DNA of 64,000 bases from Candidatus Nanopelagicus abundans (lineage in GTDB: Bacteria > Actinomycetota > Actinomycetes > Nanopelagicales > Nanopelagicaceae). The notes beneath the pieces are model-generated. The model did no database searches and was not told the DNA's origin. It saw nothing but the letters and a program-made list of their open reading frames with translations. This document shows, in pieces, positions 10,536 through 18,547 of the stretch. Position 1 is the stretch's first letter. The number at the start of each line of letters is the position of its first letter. The position numbers and the translations under genes were made by a program. The stretch is from contig NZ_CP016779.1 in the NCBI RefSeq assembly GCF_002288305.1, forward strand, positions 434,001 through 498,000, read 5' to 3'.

Positions 10536-10748
10536 ATGATCATAAATTGTCAAACATGTGTAATGAGAGAGATCGCCTGTGGCGATTGTGTTATTTCTGT
10601 GCTGCTTGAAATTAAGCCGCTGCCTGGTAAAAACGCTGAACTCACAAAAGGTGATGAAGCTGCAATTAATTTGCTTTCAAATGCTGGCCTAGTACCCCCT
10701 TTAAGATTTAAAGCAGGCAGGAATCTGAAATTGCGAAATATCGGCTAA
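10536..10748 (+). CDS. Small four-cysteine protein (zinc-ribbon-like), 70 residues
   Basis: The start at 10536 is chosen over a longer upstream frame because TACTCT lies exactly 6 nt before this ATG and the upstream extension runs antisense through the reductase gene. The 70 residues begin MIINCQTCVMREIACGDC, giving C5, C8, C15 and C18 in two Cys-x2-Cys pairs, a likely zinc or Fe-S site. The C-terminal half includes AGLVPPLRFKAGR. Similar short proteins occur beside NlpC/P60 genes in actinobacteria, from memory. No function is known to me. Confidence 0.75.
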   Translation: MIINCQTCVMREIACGDCVISVLLEIKPLPGKNAELTKGDEAAINLLSNAGLVPPLRFKAGRNLKLRNIG

Positions 10749-10778
10749 ATAGTAAAAAAGATCACAAAATTTGGAAAA

Positions 10779-10831
10779 TTCTCAGCCCGCTACGCTTATG
10801 TTGGGTTGAGAATCGTAGCCAATGATGGCTA
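10779..10831. promoter_or_regulatory. Nested inverted repeats upstream of the NlpC/P60 gene
   Basis: TTCTCAGCCC (10779-10788) pairs with GGGTTGAGAA (10803-10812) with one G-T. GCTACG (10789-10794) pairs with CGTAGC (10814-10819), and TAGCC (10816-10820) with GGCTA (10827-10831). All lie upstream of the predicted -10, so they are better read as operator DNA, or a terminator for the 70-residue gene, than as a 5' leader. Confidence 0.4.
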
Positions 10832-10835
10832 GCAT
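10830..10835 (+). promoter_or_regulatory. -10 hexamer of the NlpC/P60 gene (leaderless)
   Basis: TAGCAT lies exactly 6 nt before the ATG at 10842, and no Shine-Dalgarno sequence is present. Confidence 0.55.
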
Positions 10836-10841
10836 TTCTGA

Positions 10842-11843
10842 ATGAGAAAATTACTGCGCTCACTTTTTTCTATTTTTATCGCAGCAACAGTATTAACACC
10901 AATTTCAGCCAATGCTGCTCCAAATCTAATTGAGGTGCAGGGTCGGGTTAGAGATCTGCAGGAGCAGGCCACAACAGCTGCTGAAGGTGCGCAGGAAGCC
11001 AAGGTAACTTTGGCAAAATTAAATAAAACTTTAGTTACTGTACAGCAGGAAGCAAGCCAGCAAGGTGCCTCAGTAACTGCAATGAACAAATTAATTGGCG
11101 CTATTGCAGCTGATCAATATAAGTCTGGACCACTTAGTAAATCATTAGAACTACTTTTTTCCTCTGATCCTTCGTTGTATTTATCAACAGCTGGTTCACT
11201 TGAGGCGGTTACTAGAAAAAAGAGCGCTGATTTAAAGAAATTTTCCGTAGCTACACAAAGATTAAATGCCACATCTTTAACTGTGGCCGATAAATTATCA
11301 TTAGTAAAAGCAGCTGAGGTTAGGTTTAAAAAACAATTAGAAACTGCTAACTCAAAATTAGATGAGGCAGAGGCATTACTAGCAAAATTAACTGCTGCAG
11401 ATCGAGTGCGACTTGCAAAATTAAATGATGATGAAGAAGATACCGATCAACAGAGATCACTTGCTGATGCTGGCAAGTATGGTTCACTCTCTGGTCGAGC
11501 AGGAGTTGCAATTAAGTATGGACTGGCCCAAATTGGGGATAGGTATGTCTTCGGTGCTGACGGGCTTACAACTTGGGATTGCTCAGGATTAACCATGCGC
11601 GCATTTGGCGCAGCCGGTGTTTCACTGCCACATTCTTCAAGAGCCCAATATAAATATGGCAAAGCAATTGCCAGAAAAGATTTACAGGCAGGTGATTTAG
11701 TATTTTTTGGAAAACCAATCTCACACGTGGCCATATATCTTTCTCCAGATCGTATGTTGACTGCGCCTAGATCAGGCAGTCGAGTAAAAATTGCTAATAT
11801 GAATATGGGCAAGAAGCCTTATATAGGAGCACGCCGTTTATAG
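10842..11843 (+). CDS. Secreted NlpC/P60 peptidoglycan endopeptidase with coiled coil
   Basis: A 333-residue cell-wall hydrolase. Residues 1-26 form a signal peptide ending ISANA. Residues about 30-205 are rich in heptad Leu, Ala and charged residues and form a coiled coil, as in RipA/CwlO-type proteins. Residues about 215-333 are the NlpC/P60 domain, with catalytic Cys247 in TTWDCSGLTMRAF and His295 in ISHVAIYLS. It should cleave peptidoglycan stem peptides outside the membrane during growth or division. The stop codon overlaps the next gene's GTG (TAGTG). Confidence 0.93.
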   Translation: MRKLLRSLFSIFIAATVLTPISANAAPNLIEVQGRVRDLQEQATTAAEGAQEAKVTLAKLNKTLVTVQQEASQQGASVTAMNKLIGAIAADQYKSGPLSKSLELLFSSDPSLYLSTAGSLEAVTRKKSADLKKFSVATQRLNATSLTVADKLSLVKAAEVRFKKQLETANSKLDEAEALLAKLTAADRVRLAKLNDDEEDTDQQRSLADAGKYGSLSGRAGVAIKYGLAQIGDRYVFGADGLTTWDCSGLTMRAFGAAGVSLPHSSRAQYKYGKAIARKDLQAGDLVFFGKPISHVAIYLSPDRMLTAPRSGSRVKIANMNMGKKPYIGARRL

Positions 11844-12981
11844 TGAGAAAAAAGTTTTATTAATCACAAATGATCTTGGTCCAAGAGCAGGTGGTATTGA
11901 AACTTTTCTTCTAGGCCTGATTGAAGGAATGCCATTTGGCGCTCTAGTTATTTATACATCCGCACAAAAAGGATCGGTCGAGTTTGATAAGCGGCTATAT
12001 GAAAAATTTGGCGCAAGAGTAATTAGAGATAGAGCTAAAATTTTGCTACCAACTCCAAGAATTACAGAACGAGCGATAAAAATATTAAAGAATGAATCAA
12101 TAACCAGGGTTTGGTTTGGCGCAGCAGCTCCACTGGCGTTAATGGCTAGTGCGCTTCGTAAAAATGGAGTGAGCAATATTGTGGCTTTAAGCCATGGTCA
12201 TGAGGTCTGGTGGGCAAAGATTCCTATATTTAAACAGCTACTTAAGAAGATTATTACTGATGTTAATTACCTTGGCTACCTTGGGAATTTTACAAAAAGT
12301 GAAATTACTAAAGTGAGTAATGAGCCAAATAAACTAATACAAATTGCCCCAGGTATAGATACCAACCATTTTATGCCTAGAACTGCTAGTGCTAAATTAA
12401 TTGCAAAATATAGATTAGAAGATAGACGAGTAATAATTTGTATTGCCAGGTTAGTTCACCGCAAAGGGCAAGATCAATTAATACAAGCTATGCCTAAAAT
12501 ATTACAATCACATCCGGATGCAATTTTGTTACTAGTAGGTGTTGGCCCAATTAAACAGATGTTAGAGAACTCAGCAAGGCAGCTACGGATTACTCATAAA
12601 ATTGTATTTGCCGGCAGAGTTTCACATGATGAATTGCCAGATTACTTAGCTATTTCAGAGATCTTTGCAATGCCAGTTCGTTCTAGATTTTCAGGTCTTG
12701 AAGTGGAGGGGCTAGGAATTGTTTATTTAGAAGCTAGTGCATGTGGCAAGCCAGTTGTGGTCGGTAACTCAGGGGGCGCAGCTGATGCAGTAATTGATGG
12801 CGTAACTGGGCTACTAGTTGATTCAAGTAAGGTTGATGAGATTTCAAATGCAATTTGTAAATTACTTGATGATCCAATCAAGGGTAAGCAAATGGGTCAG
12901 GCAGGTCGAGATTGGGTCATGGAGAACTGGCAGATGAGTAATTGGTCTAAGAAATTTAACAAATTATTATTGGATAATTAA
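11843..12981 (+). CDS. GT4-family glycosyltransferase; needs a -1 frameshift near its start
   Basis: A GT-B glycosyltransferase, probably a GDP-mannose-dependent mannosyltransferase of lipid glycosylation. The C-terminal domain shows the LVHRKGQDQLIQAMP and EIFAMPVRSRFSGLEVEGLGI (split here) region, then ASACGKPVVVGNSGGAADAV. An open frame from ATG 11929 gives 350 residues but lacks the first Rossmann strand and GG loop. These are encoded just upstream in the same frame (VLLITNDLGPRAGGIETF), yet no ATG, GTG or TTG opens that frame. The coupled GTG at 11843 joins it only by a -1 shift at 11848-11854, giving MRKKVLLITNDLG. It may be a real recoding event or a missing A in the assembly. Confidence 0.85.
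11848..11854 (+). other. Canonical -1 slippery heptamer A_AAA_AAG
   Basis: In the frame set by GTG 11843 the codons are GTG AGA AAA AAG TTT TAT TAA, giving a 6-codon peptide. A -1 slip on A_AAA_AAG continues as AAA AAA GTT TTA and enters the long glycosyltransferase frame exactly at the expected N terminus. Confidence 0.55.
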
Positions 12982-13001
12982 ATTATTTACTAAAGCGATA
13001 C

Positions 13002-13574
13002 TCACTGCTTGCGCACGGTTTCCGCACTTAGTTTTCGATAGATTGCCGATAGATGAGTCTTAACAGTGGGCTCGGTTAAAAAAAGCATGCCAGCAATAGC
13101 TGATGCCGTTGCTCCGGTTGGTAGCAGTGAAAGTACATCTAACTCTCGATTCGTTAGATCAAAATCAATGACTTGCTTTGATTGTTTTAATTCACCAGCT
13201 TTCATAAACTTATTTGAACCAGCACTAATACAGTTTATAATTTCAATTAAATCATTAATCGCAGCACCTTTAGTAACAAAAGCACTTGCCCCAGCCGATT
13301 TTGCACTTTCTAGTATTTCACTTTGATCATGCATGGTCAGCACTACAAATTTACATTTACTCTTTTGGGATATAGCAATTTTAATTAAATCTAAACCACT
13401 TGATATACCTAAGTTAATATCAACTAAGGCAATATCAGGCTGAAATTTATTAATGACTGCTAATCCTTCACCTACTGTTGATGCTTCAGCTACGACATTA
13501 AAGTCAGTTTCTGCTAGCGCAGCTATTAATCCAGATCTAATTAAATGGTGATCATCAACTACGACAATATCCAT
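13002..13574 (-). CDS. NarL/LuxR-family response regulator with an apparent C-terminal frameshift
   Basis: The receiver domain (about 1-120) has the acidic pair DD7-8, phosphoacceptor Asp52 in IALVDINLG, and a conserved Lys in FVTKGA. A LuxR helix-turn-helix follows: LTNRELDVLSLLPTG then LTEPTVKTHLSAIYRKL. The frame as given ends in SAETVRKQ after 190 residues. In the -1 frame the DNA encodes CGNRAQAVSIALVNN, the normal end of this family, running to a stop at 12967. One base therefore appears to be missing near 13025-13032. It is cotranscribed with the kinase upstream. Confidence 0.88.
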   Translation of the reverse strand: MDIVVVDDHHLIRSGLIAALAETDFNVVAEASTVGEGLAVINKFQPDIALVDINLGISSGLDLIKIAISQKSKCKFVVLTMHDQSEILESAKSAGASAFVTKGAAINDLIEIINCISAGSNKFMKAGELKQSKQVIDFDLTNRELDVLSLLPTGATASAIAGMLFLTEPTVKTHLSAIYRKLSAETVRKQ

Positions 13575-13577
13575 AAA

Positions 13578-14147
13578 CTAGAGTGTAATTAAGATTATGC
13601 TCCCAGTGGACCCGGACTTAATTTCAATTAGCGCACCTATTCCTTCAAGTCGCTCCTTGACGCCTAGCAGTCCGTAAGAGTGTTGTTTTTCAAGGGCGCC
13701 ACCATTTCCATTATCTTTTATTTGAATTTGATTTACTGTTAATTTGATCTTAATTACTGAGCAATTTGCATGACGCATTGCATTAATTACTAACTCTCTA
13801 ACTGCTCGCAGTAATTCAAAGCGCTGCTCGGATTTAACTTCAACCTCACCTTGAATTTCATAGGTGATATCAGTATGAGAAAGTATTGTTGATAAGTGCT
13901 GATCTAATTGTTCTTTAATAGATCTGCTTTCATTTGTGCGCAGTTCAAAGATCTCATCTCTAACCTGATTAATTAAGCCACTTATTGAAAATCTAATCTG
14001 GCGAAGGGGAGTGCGATTAATGTTGTCTAAATTATTACTGCCAATTATTTGATCTAGCCGGTAACCTAAGGATGCTAACTCCTGTGCCAAACCATCATGA
14101 AGCTCTCGAGCTAGTCGAGTTCGTTCTGAATTAGGCGAAGAGTTCAT
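13578..14147 (-). CDS. Sensorless histidine kinase (HisKA_3 + HATPase)
   Basis: A NarX/DesK-type kinase, partner of the adjacent regulator 3 nt downstream. The start at 14147 is preferred to an in-frame one at 14180 because it gives a 17-nt overlap with the acyl-CoA ligase gene and a sensible N terminus. Phosphoacceptor His17 lies in RLARELHDGLAQEL. ATP-binding boxes are NAMRHA (N box), IKDNGNGG (G1) and YGLLGVKERLEGIGA (G2). Only about 10 residues precede the H box. With no membrane helix or sensor domain, it must be cytosolic and sense through a partner. Confidence 0.85.
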   Translation of the reverse strand: MNSSPNSERTRLARELHDGLAQELASLGYRLDQIIGSNNLDNINRTPLRQIRFSISGLINQVRDEIFELRTNESRSIKEQLDQHLSTILSHTDITYEIQGEVEVKSEQRFELLRAVRELVINAMRHANCSVIKIKLTVNQIQIKDNGNGGALEKQHSYGLLGVKERLEGIGALIEIKSGSTGSIILITL

Positions 14148-15915
14148 CAATCTCGCTAGCAAATTGCTGTGATACCACATGGCGCTTAACCGATAACTTA
14201 GCTGTTAGTTGACCGCCCGCAATTGTAAAATCAACTGGCAGAATCGAAAATTTACGAATTGACTCAGCTCGGCTAACTGCTTTATTTGTGTCATCTACTG
14301 CAGTTTGAATCACGGCAATAAGTGTTGGATCCTTCGCTAACTCGGCAATAGAAGCATTTTCTTTCTTATTAGCAACTGCCCAAGGCCTAATCGAATCTGG
14401 ATCTAAGGTAATTAGTGCTGCAATAAATGGTTTGTTATCGCCAACTACCATGCATTGACTAATTAATGGATTAGAGCGCAGACGATCTTCAAGGACTGCT
14501 GGTGCAACATTTTTACCGCCGGCTGTAACAATTAATTCTTTCTTACGTCCAGTAATTGATAGGTAACCTTCATCATCTAATTTTCCAAGATCCCCAGATT
14601 TAAAGTAATTATCTTTAGTGAAAACTTCATCGTTAGCTGCATCATTTTGCCAGTAACCCTTCATCACGATTGGTCCCTTAATTAATACTTCACCATCTTC
14701 GGCAATCTTTATTGTTGTGCCAGGAATAGGTTTACCAACTGTTCCTACTTTGTGCGCAGAAGTTAGATTTAAAGTTGCACCTGCTGTGGTTTCAGTTAAG
14801 CCGTAGCCCTCTAATACTCTAACGCCAGCTCCACGATAGAAGTGGCCTAATCTCTCACCTAAAGGCGCTCCACCTGAAATCGCAGCTTCAACTCTGCCAC
14901 CAAGGCCAGCGCGAATCTTTGAATAAACTAATTTATCAAATAAGCCATGTTGCAGTTTTAATAATGGTGGAACACTCTTGGCATCTAATGCTCTGCTGTA
15001 TGCAATTGCAACCTCTGCTGCTTTATGGAAAATCTTTCCTTTGCCTGCAGCTTCTGCCTTTGCTTCTGCGCCATTAAATATTTTTTCAAAAATACGTGGT
15101 ACGGCTAACACGAAAGTTGGTTTAAAGCTACCCAGATCTTTTGGTAATCTAGTTAAATCACTGCAATGAGCTAAGTGAAGGCCTGCTGTAATTGCGCCAA
15201 TTTGAACCATTCGACCAAATACGTGTGCGACTGGCAAGAACAAAAGTGTTGATCCACCAGGCTTTAAGAAAAGATCACTTGCGCCATTTACAACATTTCC
15301 ACATTCAGATAAGAAGTTTCCATGAGTTAGTTGAACACCCTTTGGTTTACCAGTTGTACCAGAGGTATAAATTAAAGTAGCAAGAGTTTCTGGCTTTAAA
15401 GCTGCCCTTCGCTTACTTATTTCCTCATCACTTACATCTTTACCATCGTGGGCTAAGGTAGCAAGTGCGTTATAAGTGATATTCCAAATATTTTTACAAC
15501 TTGCTGGCATAACTGGTGTCACTAATTCAACTAGAGCAGGAGTTTCAACAATTATGGCAACCGCTGCTGAGTCAGTTAAAATCCAATCAACTTGCTCAGC
15601 ACTAGATGTTTCATAGATTGGCACAGGTACTGCGCCCGCATACCAAATAGCAAAATCTAAAACTGTCCACTCATAACGAGTCTTTGCCATGATCGCAACT
15701 CGATCACCAACATTAATTCCTGAGGCAATAAAACCTTTAGCAACAGCTTTGATTTCTTCCTCATACGCCTTTGCTGTAACTGCCTGCCAGCCATCACCTA
15801 ATGGGCGCGAGACAATTACTCGCTCTGGTTCAAAGTGGGCACGCTCAGCTATTAAGTTAGTTAAGTTACCTGCAGCCGCCGGTGGAATAATTGAATTGAT
15901 GGTCACTTCATTCAT
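14131..15915 (-). CDS. fadD: Long-chain fatty-acyl-CoA ligase (AMP-forming)
   Basis: A 594-residue ANL-superfamily enzyme that activates fatty acids with ATP and CoA. Core motifs are TLIYTSGTTGKPKGVQLTHG (P loop), VLEGYGLTETTAG (A5) and KSGDLGKLDDEGYLSITGRKK (A7-A8, written with its hinge; 21 residues span 14540-14602). The last lysine motif is near AKLSVKRHVV. It feeds fadBA-type beta-oxidation or lipid synthesis. Its 3' end overlaps the kinase gene by 17 nt, linking acyl-CoA formation with the two-component pair in one transcript. Confidence 0.93.
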   Translation of the reverse strand: MNEVTINSIIPPAAAGNLTNLIAERAHFEPERVIVSRPLGDGWQAVTAKAYEEEIKAVAKGFIASGINVGDRVAIMAKTRYEWTVLDFAIWYAGAVPVPIYETSSAEQVDWILTDSAAVAIIVETPALVELVTPVMPASCKNIWNITYNALATLAHDGKDVSDEEISKRRAALKPETLATLIYTSGTTGKPKGVQLTHGNFLSECGNVVNGASDLFLKPGGSTLLFLPVAHVFGRMVQIGAITAGLHLAHCSDLTRLPKDLGSFKPTFVLAVPRIFEKIFNGAEAKAEAAGKGKIFHKAAEVAIAYSRALDAKSVPPLLKLQHGLFDKLVYSKIRAGLGGRVEAAISGGAPLGERLGHFYRGAGVRVLEGYGLTETTAGATLNLTSAHKVGTVGKPIPGTTIKIAEDGEVLIKGPIVMKGYWQNDAANDEVFTKDNYFKSGDLGKLDDEGYLSITGRKKELIVTAGGKNVAPAVLEDRLRSNPLISQCMVVGDNKPFIAALITLDPDSIRPWAVANKKENASIAELAKDPTLIAVIQTAVDDTNKAVSRAESIRKFSILPVDFTIAGGQLTAKLSVKRHVVSQQFASEIDELFA

Positions 15916-16000
15916 GGGGGGAACGCTATATCAGCGGGGATATTTACGCCATAAGGCAGCCCCTTAATATTGCTGAGAATACAAAACTCCTACTAGGCGG

Positions 16001-16006
16001 TAACAT
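16001..16006 (+). promoter_or_regulatory. -10 hexamer of the SRPBCC gene (leaderless)
   Basis: TAACAT lies exactly 6 nt before the ATG at 16013. Confidence 0.55.
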
Positions 16007-16012
16007 TGAGCC

Positions 16013-16447
16013 ATGTCGTCAGTAAGCACCTCAACAGTAAGTATCACTGCCAGCGTCGATGAAGTTCGGGCAGTTTTATTTGATATTGCTAGTTACCCAA
16101 GCTGGTCAACCTCTTTTAAGTCAGTAACGGTATTAGCTAGTGATGGGCAGGGCAGGCCAACACAGGTGAGCATGAGTGTTGATGCTGGCGCACTTAAAGA
16201 TAAGCCAACATTAAATTACGACTGGTCGGCGTATCCTGATCGTTTAGATTTTTCATTAGAAGATGCTGATCTACTAACGCAGATGAGCGGTGGTTATATT
16301 GTTAAAGATAATGGTGATGAAACTGAAGTTACCTTTGAATTAACTGTGGCACTTTCAATGCCAGTGCCAGACATTATGCGCACGAAAGCTGAAAAATCTA
16401 CAATTGATTTAGCCCTAAAACAATTGAAAGAAAAACTAGAAAACTAA
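16013..16447 (+). CDS. SRPBCC (START-like) ligand-binding protein
   Basis: A 144-residue protein with the SRPBCC/polyketide-cyclase fold pattern. ITASVDEVRAVLFDIASYPSW opens the domain (split at the aromatic helix), and the C terminus is a long amphipathic helix. These proteins bind lipophilic ligands. It is immediately followed by the ROK kinase gene with no spacer. In actinobacteria this protein commonly sits between the acyl-CoA ligase and the sugar kinase, as here, and may serve lipid or cell-wall glycosylation, which is inference. Confidence 0.82.
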   Translation: MSSVSTSTVSITASVDEVRAVLFDIASYPSWSTSFKSVTVLASDGQGRPTQVSMSVDAGALKDKPTLNYDWSAYPDRLDFSLEDADLLTQMSGGYIVKDNGDETEVTFELTVALSMPVPDIMRTKAEKSTIDLALKQLKEKLEN

Positions 16448-17404
16448 TTGAACACTGTAATTAAAGGTTCAGATTTAACAATTGGTATTGACATAGGTGG
16501 CACAAAGATTTCTGCAGGAGTCGTAGACAGTAGTGGAAATTTAATTGATTCATCAAAGTGCTCAACACCTGCTGAGGGTGGTAAAGAACTAATTTCATCA
16601 GTAGTTAATTTAGTAAAAGAGTTGAATAAGAAACATGAAATCAAAGGTATTGGAATAAGTATTGCAGCACTAATCTCCTCAGATTATGGAACAATTGTTG
16701 GTGCTCCAAATATTGCAAACTTAAGTAAGCTAAATTTTGCAAATGAAATCAAAGAAGAATTTAAACTACCCATAATTATCGAAAATGATGCAAATGCAGC
16801 AATGTGGGCAGAATTTAAGTTTGGTAGTGCCAAAGGTTTAAATCCAGTAATGTTTTTTATAATTGGCACTGGCGTAGGTGGTGGTCTAGTAATTGATGGC
16901 AAATTATTTAAAGGTGCAAACGGTATTGGTGCTGAGTTCGGGCATATGTGTGTGGTGCCAAATGGACTTTTATGTGGCTGTGGCGCTAAGGGATGTATTG
17001 AGCAATATGCATCAGGTGGTGCATTAATTCGTTATGCCAATGAAGCCTTACTGGCCAATCCAGATAAATCTGAAGAAGTATTAAATTTTGGGGAAGGTAA
17101 ATTATCTGGAACTGCGTTAACAAAGGCAGCAAAAGCTGGTAATGAATTGGCCTTAGCTGCATTTAGTAAACAAGCTGATTGGCTTGGCTTAGCATGCGCA
17201 TCGTATTCATTAATAATTGACCCGCAAGCAATAATTATTGGTGGGGGAGTAGTAGATGCTGGTGAATTATTTTTAACACCTGTCAGAGCTGCAATGCGTA
17301 AATACATGCCATTTGCTGAATCACATGTGCCACCAAAAATCATCGCTGCAAAGTTTGGAAATGATGCCGGATTAATTGGGGCTGCAGATCTAGTTAGAGC
17401 GTAG
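16448..17404 (+). CDS. ROK-family sugar kinase, probably glucokinase
   Basis: A 318-residue ROK kinase. It has the ATP motif GIDIGGTKISAGVV, the sugar-binding ENDANAAMWAEF with catalytic Asp, EFGHMCV, and the zinc-binding LCGCGAKGCIEQYASG. The start is TTG, directly abutting the SRPBCC stop codon. Glucose phosphorylation is the likely role from actinobacterial context. Whether ATP or polyphosphate is the donor cannot be told. Its 3' end overlaps the convergent hydrolase gene by 11 nt. Confidence 0.9.
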   Translation: MNTVIKGSDLTIGIDIGGTKISAGVVDSSGNLIDSSKCSTPAEGGKELISSVVNLVKELNKKHEIKGIGISIAALISSDYGTIVGAPNIANLSKLNFANEIKEEFKLPIIIENDANAAMWAEFKFGSAKGLNPVMFFIIGTGVGGGLVIDGKLFKGANGIGAEFGHMCVVPNGLLCGCGAKGCIEQYASGGALIRYANEALLANPDKSEEVLNFGEGKLSGTALTKAAKAGNELALAAFSKQADWLGLACASYSLIIDPQAIIIGGGVVDAGELFLTPVRAAMRKYMPFAESHVPPKIIAAKFGNDAGLIGAADLVRA

Positions 17405-18503
17405 CTCCATCTTCATAGTCATCATCTTTTCGAGCAGTATCCCAAATTAAATTAGCAACAGAGGCACTCACGCCAATTACTACCGGCCAAAGCCCTAATA
17501 CTTCAAAATCAGTTAAATTATAAGCAAGTAGATATACAAGACTTGAAGTTAAACCAACTAAAGATAATCGCTGATTTTTATTTAGTATAAAGCGGTGAGG
17601 ATTTGGTGGCTTAAAACGTTCTACTTCATAAATACCATCTAACTCATCTAGGTAGGTAGTAGGGGAGGATTCATCGAGTGATAATCCAGAGACTATTGAA
17701 TCAAACTCTGCATCTACTAGATCAGTCTCATTAAAATCACTGCCTCGCTTTAATTCACCACTTAACACATCTTGAATAAATAATTTACTTTCAGCATTTA
17801 ATTGTTCACAGTCATAGTCAATTGCAACATTATGATATGAGTTCTCAAAAATAACTTCCCGAATATCTACTGAAAAAATATTATCAATTACAGTCATTGA
17901 GTTTTCAGGATCAACGGCGTGATCATTAATTGAATAGGCCACCATAATTGGTAGATCGATTAAATACAGATCGCGTTCAACTATCTGCCACAGTTTTCGA
18001 AGCGAGTCGAATGCTTTAAGGGGAGTGCGGTGATATGCATGCTTTATTGGATTAGGGGCTGCGATATCAGTTGGCCCTTTTTTAACTGAGGAAATAAAGT
18101 GTTTAAGAAATGGAGTTAATTTAAGAAATAAGCGACGATCATGAATTGAAGGATTTAGTAGTAGCAAGCCTTCAACTTCACTGCTACGAATCTGACAAAG
18201 CCGAAGTGCTAAAGCTCCTCCCATTGAAAAACCAGCAATAAATACTCGATCACAATTTTTTTGTAACTCTAATAATTCTTGCTCAGCTGCTTTATACCAA
18301 TCTTGCCAAGTAGTTTTATTCATTTGCTGCCAACTACTGCCATGACCTGGCAGACATGGCGCGGATACGGTGTAACCAAGAGTGTTTAAATAATTTGCCC
18401 AAGGTGCAATTGATACTGGAGATCCGGTAAAGCCATGTAGAACCAGCACACCTATTTTTCCACCAGTTAGGTTAAATCCGGCTGAGTTTGGAATCGAATT
18501 CAC
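17394..18503 (-). CDS. Alpha/beta hydrolase fused to a C-terminal two-helix membrane domain
   Basis: Residues 1-230 are a carboxylesterase/lipase-type hydrolase: LVLHGFTGSP forms the oxyanion loop, GFSMGG holds nucleophile Ser93, and Asp and His appear in SINDHAVDPE and YHNVAIDYD. Residues about 245-369 look like a second actinobacterial protein normally encoded separately. It has an acidic start (DAEFDSIVSGLSL), FKPPNPHRF, two membrane helices near 313-355 and the tail DDDYEDGATL. The start is GTG at 18503. The hydrolase would be membrane-anchored by its C terminus, facing the cytosol if no signal is used. Confidence 0.85.
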   Translation of the reverse strand: MNSIPNSAGFNLTGGKIGVLVLHGFTGSPVSIAPWANYLNTLGYTVSAPCLPGHGSSWQQMNKTTWQDWYKAAEQELLELQKNCDRVFIAGFSMGGALALRLCQIRSSEVEGLLLLNPSIHDRRLFLKLTPFLKHFISSVKKGPTDIAAPNPIKHAYHRTPLKAFDSLRKLWQIVERDLYLIDLPIMVAYSINDHAVDPENSMTVIDNIFSVDIREVIFENSYHNVAIDYDCEQLNAESKLFIQDVLSGELKRGSDFNETDLVDAEFDSIVSGLSLDESSPTTYLDELDGIYEVERFKPPNPHRFILNKNQRLSLVGLTSSLVYLLAYNLTDFEVLGLWPVVIGVSASVANLIWDTARKDDDYEDGATL

Positions 18504-18547
18504 GCTCAGATGGTGGCACAGATTCCCTTAGCCACTAAATTAGACCC

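Noticed and set aside
10779-10841. RNA pseudoknot or c-di-AMP-type riboswitch before the NlpC/P60 gene
   Set aside because: The helices would need a 1-nt loop to span 10 bp, no ydaO core is visible, and a -10 hexamer 6 nt before the ATG implies there is no leader RNA.
11929-12981. ATG 11929 as the true glycosyltransferase start
   Set aside because: It would remove the first Rossmann strand and GG loop, which are clearly encoded in the same frame just upstream.
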